From positions 1 through 63,707 of IMG/VR virus record IMGVR_UViG_3300017917_002345: DNA of 63,707 bases; one strand, written 5' to 3'. The DNA is from a virus. Made by a program: the position numbers and the translations under genes. Shown here one piece after another: positions 16,629 through 24,573 of this stretch (position 1 is the first letter of the stretch; the number at the start of each line of letters is the position of its first letter). A model generated the notes under the pieces. The model worked only from the letters and a program-made list of their open reading frames with translations, was not told the origin of the DNA and ran no database searches.

Positions 16629-17196
16629 TTTAGACTTTGCAGATCGAAATAAAATTCTCGATATTATCGATCATGTACCTGCTGCAATTGTTGATGAAAA
16701 TGGTGTGTTTAAGAAGCACAATACTGGGGTATATTGTACTTCTATCCCGTACAACCCTATAACTGGCACTGCATGTTTTGATTACAAAACTGCCGAATCG
16801 AGGGGCTATTTTAAGATAGATTTCTTAAACGTAAGTGTTTATAAAGAAATACATGACGAAGACCATCTTATTGAATTGATGGAACAAGAGCCTTTGTGGG
16901 ACCTTCTGTTAGAAGATGAGTTTGTAGATAGATTGTTCCATGTTAACGGCCACGGTTCAATTCTTCGACAGATGCGTCCGACTAGTGTAGATCAATTAGC
17001 CGCAGTACTGGCTATGATTCGACCTGCAAAACGCTATTTGATTGGGAAAGATTGGGCGACAGTGATGTCTGAAGTTTGGGTTAAACCAACTGGAGATGAG
17101 TACTATTTTAAGAAGAGTCATGCGTACAGTTATGCAATGCTCGTTATAGTACACATGAACTTGTTATGTGAAAAGATTAAATCCGGGAACCTCTAG
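16615..17196 (+). CDS. miniature DNA polymerase III alpha (DnaE palm)-like protein
   Basis: 193 residues from the ATG at 16615 (GAGGAGATACGTA ribosome site). It begins MPDIDLDFADR, the PDxDxDF motif of DnaE holding two catalytic Asp. It continues with 'HNTGVYCTSIP' (DnaE KHAGGVVIAP), 'TACFDYKTAESRGYFKIDFL' (DnaE ...FDKSDVE..GLVKFDFLG, third catalytic Asp), 'RPTSVDQLAAVLAMIRP' and 'KKSHAYSYAML'. All these lie in native order but in under 200 residues instead of about 1,150. PHP, most of the fingers and tau-binding regions are absent. Polymerase activity is not established; it could be a regulator or a decoy. Confidence 0.75.
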   Translation: MPDIDLDFADRNKILDIIDHVPAAIVDENGVFKKHNTGVYCTSIPYNPITGTACFDYKTAESRGYFKIDFLNVSVYKEIHDEDHLIELMEQEPLWDLLLEDEFVDRLFHVNGHGSILRQMRPTSVDQLAAVLAMIRPAKRYLIGKDWATVMSEVWVKPTGDEYYFKKSHAYSYAMLVIVHMNLLCEKIKSGNL

Positions 17197-17554
17197 GAGT
17201 ACGCATTAGCTGTATTGACTTGCGTTTGACTCTTTTTTCTGCAATTTCACTAAGATTTACAACGGGACCAAATACAACTTCTATATCCTTTACATTAAAG
17301 GTCTTTATAAAAGGCTTAAACACCTGCATTTCGTTCTTTAGAAAAATATTGATAGGTATAGTTCTGTTGCTTTCCCACCACCATATTTCGCCCATTTCTA
17401 GAAATGCCTTTCGGTATTCATTTCCCGTAATCATAGCAAGATCGTACATGCTTACTACGTAACTATCGAGATTGATTATTATACCAACGTACTCTTTATC
17501 GTTAGATCTCAGGCATGATATAAATGGATATTTTTCTTGAAATTGCTCTTTCAT
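17177..17554 (-). CDS. hypothetical protein, minus strand
   Basis: 125 residues, mixed alpha/beta (YVGIIINLDSYVVSMYDL), basic C-terminus (KRVKRKSIQLMRTPRGSR). It lies between two plus-strand genes and its 3' end overlaps the end of the DnaE-like gene by 20 bp. No family recognised. Confidence 0.7.
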   Translation of the reverse strand: MKEQFQEKYPFISCLRSNDKEYVGIIINLDSYVVSMYDLAMITGNEYRKAFLEMGEIWWWESNRTIPINIFLKNEMQVFKPFIKTFNVKDIEVVFGPVVNLSEIAEKRVKRKSIQLMRTPRGSRI

Positions 17555-17564
17555 GGTAGGTTAA

Positions 17565-17572
17565 AATAAATA
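17565..17572 (+). promoter_or_regulatory. T4-type late promoter
   Basis: AATAAATA, five bases before the ATG at 17578, so the late transcript is leaderless or nearly so. Confidence 0.6.
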
Positions 17573-17577
17573 CTCTT

Positions 17578-18411
17578 ATGCAAAATTTACCAATCTATTT
17601 ATACGCTAACACACTCGACGTAACGTTAGATTTGGATGCTACGATTAAGGGAGTAAACAGAGTCATGTATCAACACGATCTCGAAGTACAAAAAGGCATC
17701 AAAAACAAGATACGAATTCAATTTAAGAACAGTGATCAGAAACGAATACAAATCCACAATACCCAAACGTTTATTTTTAGCGTGTATGATTCGGTCAATC
17801 GAAGGCTGCTGTTGGAAAAAGAACTTGAAGTTTTGGATGTATCTACGGCAACTAGGGGTCTAGCTCTTCTTACGTTGACTGAGAGCGACACTATGGACTT
17901 GGATAAAGCCAGTTACCAGTTTAGTGTAAAGATGCAAGACACTGATGGAACCTACCTTCCTACCTATGCTAATACCTATTACGGTGTTGCTGGAACACTG
18001 CATTTGAATCAGGATGTTTACCCCGTACTTCAAGAAAGTATCGAAATAAGCACATTCAATATAACCTACAATGATTCGATACAGAGGTACGAACATAAGA
18101 GCGGCAATATCTATGCAAGCCCGGAATTCAACGGCAACACTGCATTGCACACACTTGCACTCTACATGACTGGATACAAGGGCAAAGTATATGTCCAGGG
18201 CACATTAGACAACAGCCCAGAGTCCAGCGGAAACTACAGCACTATTCAAGAACTCACATATAACGGGTTTACTGGAATCGATTATCTAAACTTTAATGGA
18301 GTGTACACCTACATTAGGATTGTGCATGTTCCGGATATAGCGCCCGCAGAATCAAATAACGATAATCCTGACTACTACGGTTCGTTTGACAAAGCACTAT
18401 ACAGAAGTTAA
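17578..18411 (+). CDS. virion structural protein (tail or baseplate region)
   Basis: 277 residues, beta-rich. The N-terminus 'VNRVMYQHDLEVQKGIKNKI' and later 'NTYYGVAGTLHL' and 'FNGVYTYIRI' match a family I recall as a conserved structural protein in aquatic T4-like phages. It sits directly after a late promoter. The exact place in the particle is not known. Confidence 0.65.
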   Translation: MQNLPIYLYANTLDVTLDLDATIKGVNRVMYQHDLEVQKGIKNKIRIQFKNSDQKRIQIHNTQTFIFSVYDSVNRRLLLEKELEVLDVSTATRGLALLTLTESDTMDLDKASYQFSVKMQDTDGTYLPTYANTYYGVAGTLHLNQDVYPVLQESIEISTFNITYNDSIQRYEHKSGNIYASPEFNGNTALHTLALYMTGYKGKVYVQGTLDNSPESSGNYSTIQELTYNGFTGIDYLNFNGVYTYIRIVHVPDIAPAESNNDNPDYYGSFDKALYRS

Positions 18412-18419
18412 AATAGTGT

Positions 18420-19418
18420 ATGAACGAAATCCAAGCAGGACTTCTAGCACTATTACCACCTAAAAGAAAAGCCACACCTAGCGGTTGGACTAGCTTCAAT
18501 GCGCCTTGTTGCCACCATAGGGGTGAAAACCACGACACCCGGCAGCGCGGGGGAGTATTAACCAATCCCAACGGCGGATTCCAATATCATTGTTTCAACT
18601 GTCACTTTAAGGCAGGATGGACTCCGGGAAAATTAATCAGTGCAAACACTCGTAACCTATTCAGATGGATAGGCATGAGTGAAAATGATATCGGTAAACT
18701 AAACTTAATTGCACTAAAACTCAAAGATGATCAACCCGTAACAAAAACTGCACTGTCATTTGAACTATCGGAACGTGCACTACCCGACGACTGTTTACCT
18801 ATAAACGAATGGATATCGTTAGGTGCTCAAGATCAAGATTTATTGGATGTAATTGCATATCTAGTAGATGATCGAAAGGTACATTGGGAATGGTATAATT
18901 GGCACTGGTCCGCAGCCTCGGGATTTAGAGATAGAGTCATAATCCCGTTTTATCATAATGGGAAAATAGTCGGATACACAGGTAGGAAAATTAGACCCGG
19001 TAAACCAAAATACCTAACAGATGCCCAACCGGGGTATGTGTTTAACTTGGATGCGCAGTCAAGAGATAGAGAATTTGTCATTGGAGTTGAAGGACAATTC
19101 GATGCGATTGCAATAGATGGTGTTGCATTCATGCATAACTTGCCCAATGAAACTCAGTGTGCCAGACTAAATGCGCTAAACAAAGAAGTTATTATTGTTC
19201 CAGATTATGACAAAGCCGGTGCAATGATGCTGGATGCTGCAATTGCCAACAAGTGGAGCGTTAGTATGCCGCCATGGGAAGAAGGCATAAAGGACGTTGC
19301 GGATGCAGTTAAAAAATATGGTAGACTATACGTGCTCACCACAATTTTACACTACAGGGTACACGGAGAGATAAAAATAAATCTACTAAAGAAAAAATTG
19401 GAAGCTATTGATGAGTAA
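18420..19418 (+). CDS. DNA primase (gp61-like)
   Basis: 332 residues. N-terminal zinc-binding set: C30, C31-H32 and C58-x2-C61 around a CHC2-like ribbon, then a TOPRIM core 'FVIGVEGQFDAIAIDG' with 'IIVPDYDKAGA'. It makes RNA primers for lagging-strand synthesis together with the gp41-like helicase encoded next. The helicase ATG lies inside its last codons. A TAAAAT box five bases before the ATG suggests a leaderless start. Confidence 0.88.
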   Translation: MNEIQAGLLALLPPKRKATPSGWTSFNAPCCHHRGENHDTRQRGGVLTNPNGGFQYHCFNCHFKAGWTPGKLISANTRNLFRWIGMSENDIGKLNLIALKLKDDQPVTKTALSFELSERALPDDCLPINEWISLGAQDQDLLDVIAYLVDDRKVHWEWYNWHWSAASGFRDRVIIPFYHNGKIVGYTGRKIRPGKPKYLTDAQPGYVFNLDAQSRDREFVIGVEGQFDAIAIDGVAFMHNLPNETQCARLNALNKEVIIVPDYDKAGAMMLDAAIANKWSVSMPPWEEGIKDVADAVKKYGRLYVLTTILHYRVHGEIKINLLKKKLEAIDE

Positions 19419-20874
19419 AGAAAAAACAGTAAAACCAAATTATGATTACAACATGCAAAAACTCTATCTAGAGATGTTTTTGTCCGATGCTGAAACTTTT
19501 ATACGTTGTCAAAATATTTTCGATCCGGAAAACTTTGATCAAAAGCTACAAGACTCTGCAAGATTTATTACCAAGTATGTAGATGAATACAAAGTAATGC
19601 CCGAAGCTGCAATTGTAAATGCAGCAACTCGCAACGACTTTTCAGCAGTGTCCTTGCCAAAGGAAAACTATGAATGGTTGATGGACGAGTTTGAAAATTT
19701 CAGTAGGCACAAGGGTCTAGAACGAGCAATTATCAAAAGCAGTGACTACTTGGAATCGGGCGACTACGGTCCAGTGGAAAAGCTAATCAAGGATGCAATC
19801 CAGATCAGCTTAAACAAAGACATGGGTACTGACTACTTCGAAGCCCCGCGTGAACGATTGACTAAACTCAAAGACGGTAACGGTCAAATTTCAACTGGTT
19901 GGCCCAGCGTTGATAAAAAGTTATATGGCGGATTTAACAGAGGCGAACTTAATATTTTTGCAGCAGCATCCGGCGGTGGCAAGAGCTTGTTCCTGGCCAA
20001 TATGGGTGTTAACTGGGCGTTGATGGGGCTTAACGTACTGTACTTGACATTCGAACTTTCCGAGGGACTGGTTGCCATGCGATTGGACTCGATGATGACT
20101 GGCATTGCAACAAGGGAAGTATTCAAGAACATCGATGATGTGGAACTCAAAGTCAAGATGTTGGGCAAGCGAGCAGGATCCTTGCAGATCAAATACATGC
20201 CTTCGGGAAAGAACTGTAACGACATTAGGGCTTACTTGAAAGAGTATCAAGTTAAGAAAGGTGTCAAACCCGACGTGTTGCTAATCGACTACTTGGACTT
20301 GATGATGCCGTTGAGTGTGAAGGTCAGTCCCAGTGACCTATTCGTTAAGGACAAGTATGTATCGGAAGAGATTCGTAACTTGGCCATGGAAACACAGTGT
20401 ATCACAGTAACTGCATCGCAGCTAAACCGCAGTGCTGTTGAAGAGATTGAATTTGACCACAGTCATATTTCAGGTGGTCTCAGTAAGATCATGACAGCGG
20501 ATAACGTGATCGGTATCTTTACAAGCCGCGCAATGAAAGAACGTGGACGCTATCAAATTCAGTTTATGAAAACACGTAGCTCCAGCGGTGTGGGACAGAA
20601 AGTTGATCTCGAGTTTAATATGGACACTCTGAGGATCAGTGATTTGGGCGAAGATGGGGACAGTGACAGTGGTAGCAGTGCCAAGAGCTCGACACCATCT
20701 GTTTATGCAGGTCTCAAACGAACCAGTAGCGTTAGTACCACTACTGATCCAGAAACTGGAGAAATACCGGAAGTAGATCCCACTAAAGGTGCATCGGTCA
20801 ATAAAAGCCGACACGCTAAGGGAGTAGCCGACATTAGAAGTATGTTGGCGTCCCTTAACTCGGAGCGCGATTAA
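19411..20874 (+). CDS. replicative DNA helicase (DnaB/gp41-like)
   Basis: 487 residues from the ATG at 19411. An N-terminal helical domain is followed by a RecA-type core: 'GWPSVDKKLYGGFNRGELNIF', Walker A ASGGGKS at about 186-192, 'LTFELSE', 'VLLIDYLDLM' (Walker B) and 'QLNRSA'. The C-terminal tail is low-complexity (Ser, Thr, Asp rich). It drives 5'-3' unwinding at the fork and pairs with the primase upstream. Confidence 0.93.
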   Translation: MSKEKTVKPNYDYNMQKLYLEMFLSDAETFIRCQNIFDPENFDQKLQDSARFITKYVDEYKVMPEAAIVNAATRNDFSAVSLPKENYEWLMDEFENFSRHKGLERAIIKSSDYLESGDYGPVEKLIKDAIQISLNKDMGTDYFEAPRERLTKLKDGNGQISTGWPSVDKKLYGGFNRGELNIFAAASGGGKSLFLANMGVNWALMGLNVLYLTFELSEGLVAMRLDSMMTGIATREVFKNIDDVELKVKMLGKRAGSLQIKYMPSGKNCNDIRAYLKEYQVKKGVKPDVLLIDYLDLMMPLSVKVSPSDLFVKDKYVSEEIRNLAMETQCITVTASQLNRSAVEEIEFDHSHISGGLSKIMTADNVIGIFTSRAMKERGRYQIQFMKTRSSSGVGQKVDLEFNMDTLRISDLGEDGDSDSGSSAKSSTPSVYAGLKRTSSVSTTTDPETGEIPEVDPTKGASVNKSRHAKGVADIRSMLASLNSERD

Positions 20875-21431
20875 AACCAAGTAGCAACTTGTATTCGGGT
20901 GGATTCATTGATAACAGCATGCCACTGTTCAATGTCGTCTAGTCCGAATACAATTTCGGGTTCAGCAGGAGTAAAGCTCCAAGTGTGATGGATACTCCAC
21001 GGGGCTTCTCCTAATACTTCGCCTTCTAAATGACCCGGTAACCATCTTGAAAATCCCGCCACTACTCTAAAGTGTTCGGGGCCTTCGTTTTCGGCAATTG
21101 CTGCGAGTATGCTGACATCATAGCTGACACCGATATGTTCGTTTACACGAATAGTTGTGGGACTAGACCAATCCATACTGTGCACCACATGTATTCGATT
21201 GGAACCTGTAGGTCCCCCGCTGTACAAAGGTCGGTCATGTGGCGATGTGAGTCCCACATTTTCCATCACAGTTTGAAAGTTTAGATCATTGGTGAATGGC
21301 TTGTTGATTTGGAGACCAATGGCGCCAGTGTCGTCGTGTTCGATTATCAACACCACTCCCCTACGTAGAATGGGTTCTTGACGTCGGGGATGAGCTGCCA
21401 GTAAGTATCCTTGGTAGTTTTGTTCAATCAT
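20871..21431 (-). CDS. AlgH/YqgE (UPF0301)-like protein
   Basis: 186 residues. 'GYLLAAHPRRQEPILRRGVV', 'IEHDDTGAIGLQINKP', 'LYSGGPTG' and 'VVAGFSRWLPGHLEGE' are the successive signatures of the YqgE/AlgH family, at the family's usual length (about 190). In bacteria the family is linked to transcriptional regulation and stress; the biochemical role is unclear. It lies opposite to the helicase and overlaps it by 4 bp at the 3' end. Confidence 0.88.
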   Translation of the reverse strand: MIEQNYQGYLLAAHPRRQEPILRRGVVLIIEHDDTGAIGLQINKPFTNDLNFQTVMENVGLTSPHDRPLYSGGPTGSNRIHVVHSMDWSSPTTIRVNEHIGVSYDVSILAAIAENEGPEHFRVVAGFSRWLPGHLEGEVLGEAPWSIHHTWSFTPAEPEIVFGLDDIEQWHAVINESTRIQVATWF

Positions 21432-21445
21432 AACAATATTTAACC

Positions 21446-21453
21446 GATAAATA
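21446..21453 (+). promoter_or_regulatory. T4-type late promoter
   Basis: GATAAATA, seven bases before the ATG at 21461, with no Shine-Dalgarno between. Confidence 0.55.
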
Positions 21454-21460
21454 TTCTACT

Positions 21461-22165
21461 ATGCGAATGATTGAATTTACCGGCGGATATCAAGAACATG
21501 ACGAGCTCAATCCCCTACTGTGGGATGGACTCGAACTCAAAGAACCCATAAGGGCAGCACTTCTGGAGATAGCAGAAGAGTTTGTCAAGTTTATAGACAT
21601 TGACATGCCCGTACAAGACCTACTGATCACCGGGGGGCAAGCGTCTTACCACTACACTCCCCACAGTGATTTGGATCTACATCTAGTGATCGACTACTCG
21701 AGTATTTCTTGTGACCAAGAAGTAGCAGAACTGCTGGACACCAAGAGACTGCTGTTCAAACAACAGCACTCGATCACACTCCGTGGAATCCCAGTAGAAC
21801 CCGGAACCGAAGACGCAGCTCGCCCATCTGTGAGTGCAGCTTACAGTCTAATGACACGGGAGTGGATTCGCCCACCCAAAAACCATTCGGGCACTATAGA
21901 CAGTGAAAAGGTGGATCAGCAAGTGCAGCAGTGGGCAAGAATAATTCGTGCAGTTTTGCGTCAAAACAGCCCAGAACTGGCGGAAAAAGTGCTGAAATTA
22001 TTGCGAAAATACCGCAAAACAGGCTTAAAACTCACCGGTGAATATGGACCAGAGAATCTAGCATATAAAGCCCTAAGAAACCAAAATCTAGTGGCACAGC
22101 TAGCAGATCGGGTGAATCAAGATATAGATAGGCGCCTTACCAGGGAGAGTCCGAAAGCCCAGTAA
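21461..22165 (+). CDS. nucleotidyltransferase-fold protein
   Basis: 234 residues. 'LLITGGQASYHYTPHSDLDLHLVIDY' carries the polymerase-beta-type G[GS]..S....SD.D motif (SDLDLHLV). The C-terminal half is helical and basic. It probably transfers a nucleotide to an unknown target. Its last codons form one arm of an inverted repeat that spans the stop codon. Confidence 0.75.
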   Translation: MRMIEFTGGYQEHDELNPLLWDGLELKEPIRAALLEIAEEFVKFIDIDMPVQDLLITGGQASYHYTPHSDLDLHLVIDYSSISCDQEVAELLDTKRLLFKQQHSITLRGIPVEPGTEDAARPSVSAAYSLMTREWIRPPKNHSGTIDSEKVDQQVQQWARIIRAVLRQNSPELAEKVLKLLRKYRKTGLKLTGEYGPENLAYKALRNQNLVAQLADRVNQDIDRRLTRESPKAQ

Positions 22166-22170
22166 GGCGC
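22132..22170. terminator. inverted repeat at convergent gene ends
   Basis: GCGCCTTAC (22132-22140) and GTAAGGCGC (22162-22170) with a 21-nt loop; the stop codon is in the second arm. It is followed by a second short GC hairpin (GCGCGAAGCGC) and CGCGAAAAAGCG-ATTTTT. It probably ends transcription between the convergent genes. Confidence 0.55.
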
Positions 22171-22218
22171 GAAGCGCTCGCGCGAAAAAGCGATTTTTAA
22201 GACTATTATCTACGCAGT

Positions 22219-22743
22219 TTATTTGCGCAATCTCACAGCGAGATCCGCCCGCAACACTGCTATAGCAGAATCCAAACTACCGTCCAAGACCCTAATAGCC
22301 CAACCTCCAGCACGAGTCCATTCTTCACAGTTACTGCGACGATCATCCACTAGAATATCTCCCTGTTGGCAGTGACGATGCTTGTCCTGACTGTGTGGTC
22401 CGAACATAACGGGAATATCGGGAAAGTAGTCCAATGCCCACAAGACCTTGTCATAGAACGCCCACGGCATATCGTCATTCTTGGGCACGGCAGTCAAAAA
22501 CTTCAAATGCCATCCCAATTCATCCCTATAGCGTCTACCCAAATCAGCCAGCTCCTGGGCACGTGGCATCAAGGGCAAATGACGATAAAAACGTGACTGA
22601 TCGCGTATACGCAGCCATTCTTCGGGCGTGTTCTTATAGTGCCCGGTAACATAGTCCTTGAGTGGCCTACCCAAAAAGTTACTGGCAGCAGTTTCCCAAT
22701 CTGCCATTACTCCGTCCATGTCCAAATAAAATGTATTGCTCAT
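22219..22743 (-). CDS. 5'(3')-deoxyribonucleotidase-like HAD protein
   Basis: 174 residues. N-terminal 'YLDMDGVMADWE' is the DxDGV.AD motif I of the NT5C/5'-nucleotidase HAD group. 'FLTAVPK' (motif II) and 'DILVDDRRSNCEEW..AGG' (motif IV) follow. It would dephosphorylate (deoxy)nucleoside monophosphates and tune nucleotide pools. Its start overlaps the stop of the next gene upstream (ATGA). Confidence 0.85.
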   Translation of the reverse strand: MSNTFYLDMDGVMADWETAASNFLGRPLKDYVTGHYKNTPEEWLRIRDQSRFYRHLPLMPRAQELADLGRRYRDELGWHLKFLTAVPKNDDMPWAFYDKVLWALDYFPDIPVMFGPHSQDKHRHCQQGDILVDDRRSNCEEWTRAGGWAIRVLDGSLDSAIAVLRADLAVRLRK

Positions 22744-23186
22744 AGTGATCCTTGATATATGTAATTGACCGTGTGCTCGTTTGTCCTCAATACTTGGGCA
22801 CCGTTTCTAATATGAAATTTACGGGCCATCTCAGTGGGTGGACTCAGTGTAACATACTGCTCTACACAGGGACGATTGTGCTGTATCCACTCTTGGGTGG
22901 CTAGAATCATAGATCTACCAGCACCAGCACGATAGCTCCATACAGTATAAAACACTGCCACACTCTGTGTCAAATGGGGGTCATTCACTAGAGCTTCTAC
23001 GCTAGTGGGCACTTGGTCACAGTAAGCAACACATACAGCAGCTTGGGGAGTGCTAGTGGAGTCCAACAGTACAAATATGTTACTGTGTGCGGATACTCTA
23101 AATTCAATGGGTAGTTCGGGTCTTACAGGATCGTCTTGTATGACAGAGCAAAGGGGGTCGGAGAGTGAAGTTATTACATGCAGCAT
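22740..23186 (-). CDS. GNAT-like acetyltransferase
   Basis: 148 residues. 'VFYTVWSYRAGAGRSMILATQEWI' matches the GNAT motif A (R/Q-x-x-G-x-G/A plus helix), and 'EMARKFHIRNGAQVL' resembles the C-terminal motif B. Substrate unknown. It is the first gene of a minus-strand pair with the nucleotidase. Confidence 0.65.
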   Translation of the reverse strand: MLHVITSLSDPLCSVIQDDPVRPELPIEFRVSAHSNIFVLLDSTSTPQAAVCVAYCDQVPTSVEALVNDPHLTQSVAVFYTVWSYRAGAGRSMILATQEWIQHNRPCVEQYVTLSPPTEMARKFHIRNGAQVLRTNEHTVNYIYQGSL

Positions 23187-23578
23187 GATCTAGGGGAGTT
23201 ATATATGTACTTATCGAAAATCTATACTAGCGGGCAAAAATTCTGTAAAAAAATTTTTTGCGACCCCGATTTTAATTCTGCTGAAAGTTTAAGGGTCCAG
23301 ATTCTATAGGCAGGGCAAAAAATTTTGATGCAGCAAAAAACAGGTTTGAAATTAAATCACCTAGGCAGTTCTAATACAGGTGGGGTGGTGAATTTTGGGG
23401 GTTTTTAGAAGAGTGAAGAAAGAGTGGAGGAGGGAGGAAGACGGGTTTGAAGGAGGGAAGGTTTGAGCCCATATCCGCATGTTGCAAAAAAACAACAGTG
23501 CAATTTATATACCACCACCCCCACCGACCCCCGACGACGGCGGCCCCACCAGGGGGCACACCGTATTATGCAGCGTTT
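23187..23578. other. non-coding spacer with purine-rich tract
   Basis: About 390 bases without a convincing gene. It holds A/T-rich runs (AAAAAAATTTTTTG), a purine-rich G/A tract around 23409-23460, a C/A-rich tract and one copy of a 20-nt hairpin repeat (23542-23561). Function not evident; it separates the helicase-side genes from the early cassette region. Confidence 0.5.
23542..23561 (-). repeat. 20-nt hairpin repeat, copy 1
   Basis: Identical to 23939-23958. On the minus strand it reads GTGTGCCCCCTGGTGGGGCC, a stem GCCCC/GGGGC with a five-base loop, directly after a -10-like box. Confidence 0.65.
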
Positions 23579-23767
23579 TTACACTATCTCAGCGTCCATA
23601 CTTGTGCAAGTAATGCTATACTGCAAGTCCTCACCCTCACTGTACACACGTTTTGCAGTAGCAATTGCCTGCTCCAAGCGCTCTTTTGTGCTATAAACGT
23701 GCGCGTAGTCCCTTGTAACCCGGTCATCGATGTCGTAAAAATACAAAGTAAGCACGTAAACTGTCAT
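23579..23767 (-). CDS. small hypothetical protein, early cassette
   Basis: 62 residues, one helix (TKERLEQAIATAKRVY) between beta stretches. Own promoter at 23813-23841 and a 5' leader hairpin. Ribosome site AAAAAAGGAGCTTAAC before the ATG. No family recognised. Confidence 0.72.
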   Translation of the reverse strand: MTVYVLTLYFYDIDDRVTRDYAHVYSTKERLEQAIATAKRVYSEGEDLQYSITCTSMDAEIV

Positions 23768-23783
23768 GTTAAGCTCCTTTTTT

Positions 23784-23806
23784 ATGCGCTACACTGTGCA
23801 ACGCAT
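23784..23806 (-). promoter_or_regulatory. 5' leader stem-loop
   Basis: ATGCGTTGCACAGTGTAGCGCAT on the minus strand (shown here as 23 bases for position only by its ends ATGCG..CGCAT), about ten bases downstream of the -10, so at the extreme 5' end of the mRNA. Confidence 0.65.
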
Positions 23807-23812
23807 GTATGT

Positions 23813-23841
23813 ATTGTAAGCTAATAACGCAAAACATGCAA
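23813..23841 (-). promoter_or_regulatory. early promoter
   Basis: TTGCAT-N17-TACAAT on the minus strand, driving the gene at 23579-23767. Confidence 0.75.
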
Positions 23842-23961
23842 GTGTTTTTTAATAGTGTAGTGCTTTGTAGGGTTATTAAAAATGCTTGATCCTTTTTATG
23901 CGCGGCATTATAATACAGCCGTACACCCGAGCGGAGGTGGCCCCACCAGGGGGCACACTGT
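23842..23961 (-). pseudogene. decayed early cassette: promoter and leader without a gene
   Basis: Downstream of the promoter at 23962-23990 come the 20-nt hairpin, a GCGCATAAAAAGGATC stretch that matches the usual leader end (GCGCATAAAAAGGAGC) with one change, and then ATT where the start codon is expected. No ORF of more than ten codons follows. It is either a cassette that has lost its gene or a short non-coding transcript. Confidence 0.4.
23939..23958 (-). repeat. 20-nt hairpin repeat, copy 2
   Basis: Identical to 23542-23561. Here it lies at the predicted mRNA 5' end of the promoter at 23962-23990. Confidence 0.65.
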
Positions 23962-23990
23962 ATTTTAACACATTTTGGACGTGTTTGCAA
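23962..23990 (-). promoter_or_regulatory. early promoter without an evident gene
   Basis: TTGCAA-N17-TAAAAT on the minus strand. No ORF follows it before the next promoter. Confidence 0.6.
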
Positions 23991-24014
23991 GCAAAGACCC
24001 TTGCGGGTCTAGGG

Positions 24015-24194
24015 TCATTTTTGTTGTAGCAAATAAGTTTGCATCTCGTCCTTAAAATCGCAAAGCAAGTTTTTTTCTGTTGCAGTTAAGTTGCTAAACT
24101 GTTCGTCTAGTACTTGCAAAGTGCGCACAAGTCCGGGATTACCAAAGTTTTTGTTGTAGTTTGCAACAAACTCTAACGCAGTAAGTTCTCGCAT
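24015..24194 (-). CDS. small hypothetical protein, early cassette
   Basis: 59 residues (begins MRELTALEFV, ends QTYLLQQK). ATG at 24194 is preceded by AAAAAGGAGCTTGT, a conserved leader hairpin and a promoter at 24238-24266. Mostly helical, no family recognised. A GACCC..GGGTC hairpin follows the stop. Confidence 0.75.
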   Translation of the reverse strand: MRELTALEFVANYNKNFGNPGLVRTLQVLDEQFSNLTATEKNLLCDFKDEMQTYLLQQK

Positions 24195-24209
24195 ACAAGC
24201 TCCTTTTTA

Positions 24210-24232
24210 TGCGCTACACTGTGCAGCGCATA
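24210..24232 (-). promoter_or_regulatory. 5' leader stem-loop
   Basis: ATGCGCTGCA-CAG-TGTAGCGCAT stem-loop: a ten-base-pair stem with a CAG loop at the mRNA 5' end. Confidence 0.7.
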
Positions 24233-24237
24233 AGTGT

Positions 24238-24266
24238 ATTATACACAAAACGCAAGCACTGTGCAA
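24238..24266 (-). promoter_or_regulatory. early promoter with terminator-like stem
   Basis: TTGCAC-N17-TATAAT. ACAAAACGC and GCGTTTTGT flank the -35, so the upstream gene's terminator and this promoter share sequence. Confidence 0.75.
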
Positions 24267-24291
24267 GCGTTTTGTGCATTGTTTTTAGCAA

Positions 24292-24480
24292 TTAAAAACC
24301 GTCAATTGCAGGGTCCAAGCTATGCTCAATACACAGTTCCGCACTTGCACTACTAATGCACATAAGTAATGCTTCCACTGCGTCCTTTGTTACAGTGTTT
24401 GTAGCACTTAAGTACATAAGTTCTTGCGCATTTATTACAATGCTTTGCAGTGTAATAAGCTCGCTTTTTGTAAGTTGCAT
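24292..24480 (-). CDS. small hypothetical protein, early cassette
   Basis: 62 residues from the ATG at 24480, chosen because it follows AAAAAGGAGCTTAAC. An all-helical pattern (TKSELITLQSIVINAQELM, EALLMCISSASAELC). No family recognised. Promoter 24526-24554, leader hairpin 24496-24519. Confidence 0.72.
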   Translation of the reverse strand: MQLTKSELITLQSIVINAQELMYLSATNTVTKDAVEALLMCISSASAELCIEHSLDPAIDGF

Positions 24481-24495
24481 GTTAAGCTCCTTTTT

Positions 24496-24519
24496 ATGCG
24501 CTACACTATTGCAGCGCAT
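24496..24519 (-). promoter_or_regulatory. 5' leader stem-loop
   Basis: Same leader hairpin as its neighbours, with a slightly longer loop (one extra base), ends ATGCGCTGC..AGCGCAT. Confidence 0.65.
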
Positions 24520-24525
24520 AACTGT

Positions 24526-24554
24526 ATTATACACAAAACGCCCGCACAATGCAA
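24526..24554 (-). promoter_or_regulatory. early promoter
   Basis: TTGCAT-N17-TATAAT; terminator-like arms ACAAAACGC/GCGTTTTGT surround the -35 as at 24238. Confidence 0.75.
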
Positions 24555-24573
24555 GCGTTTTGTGTGTTGTTTA

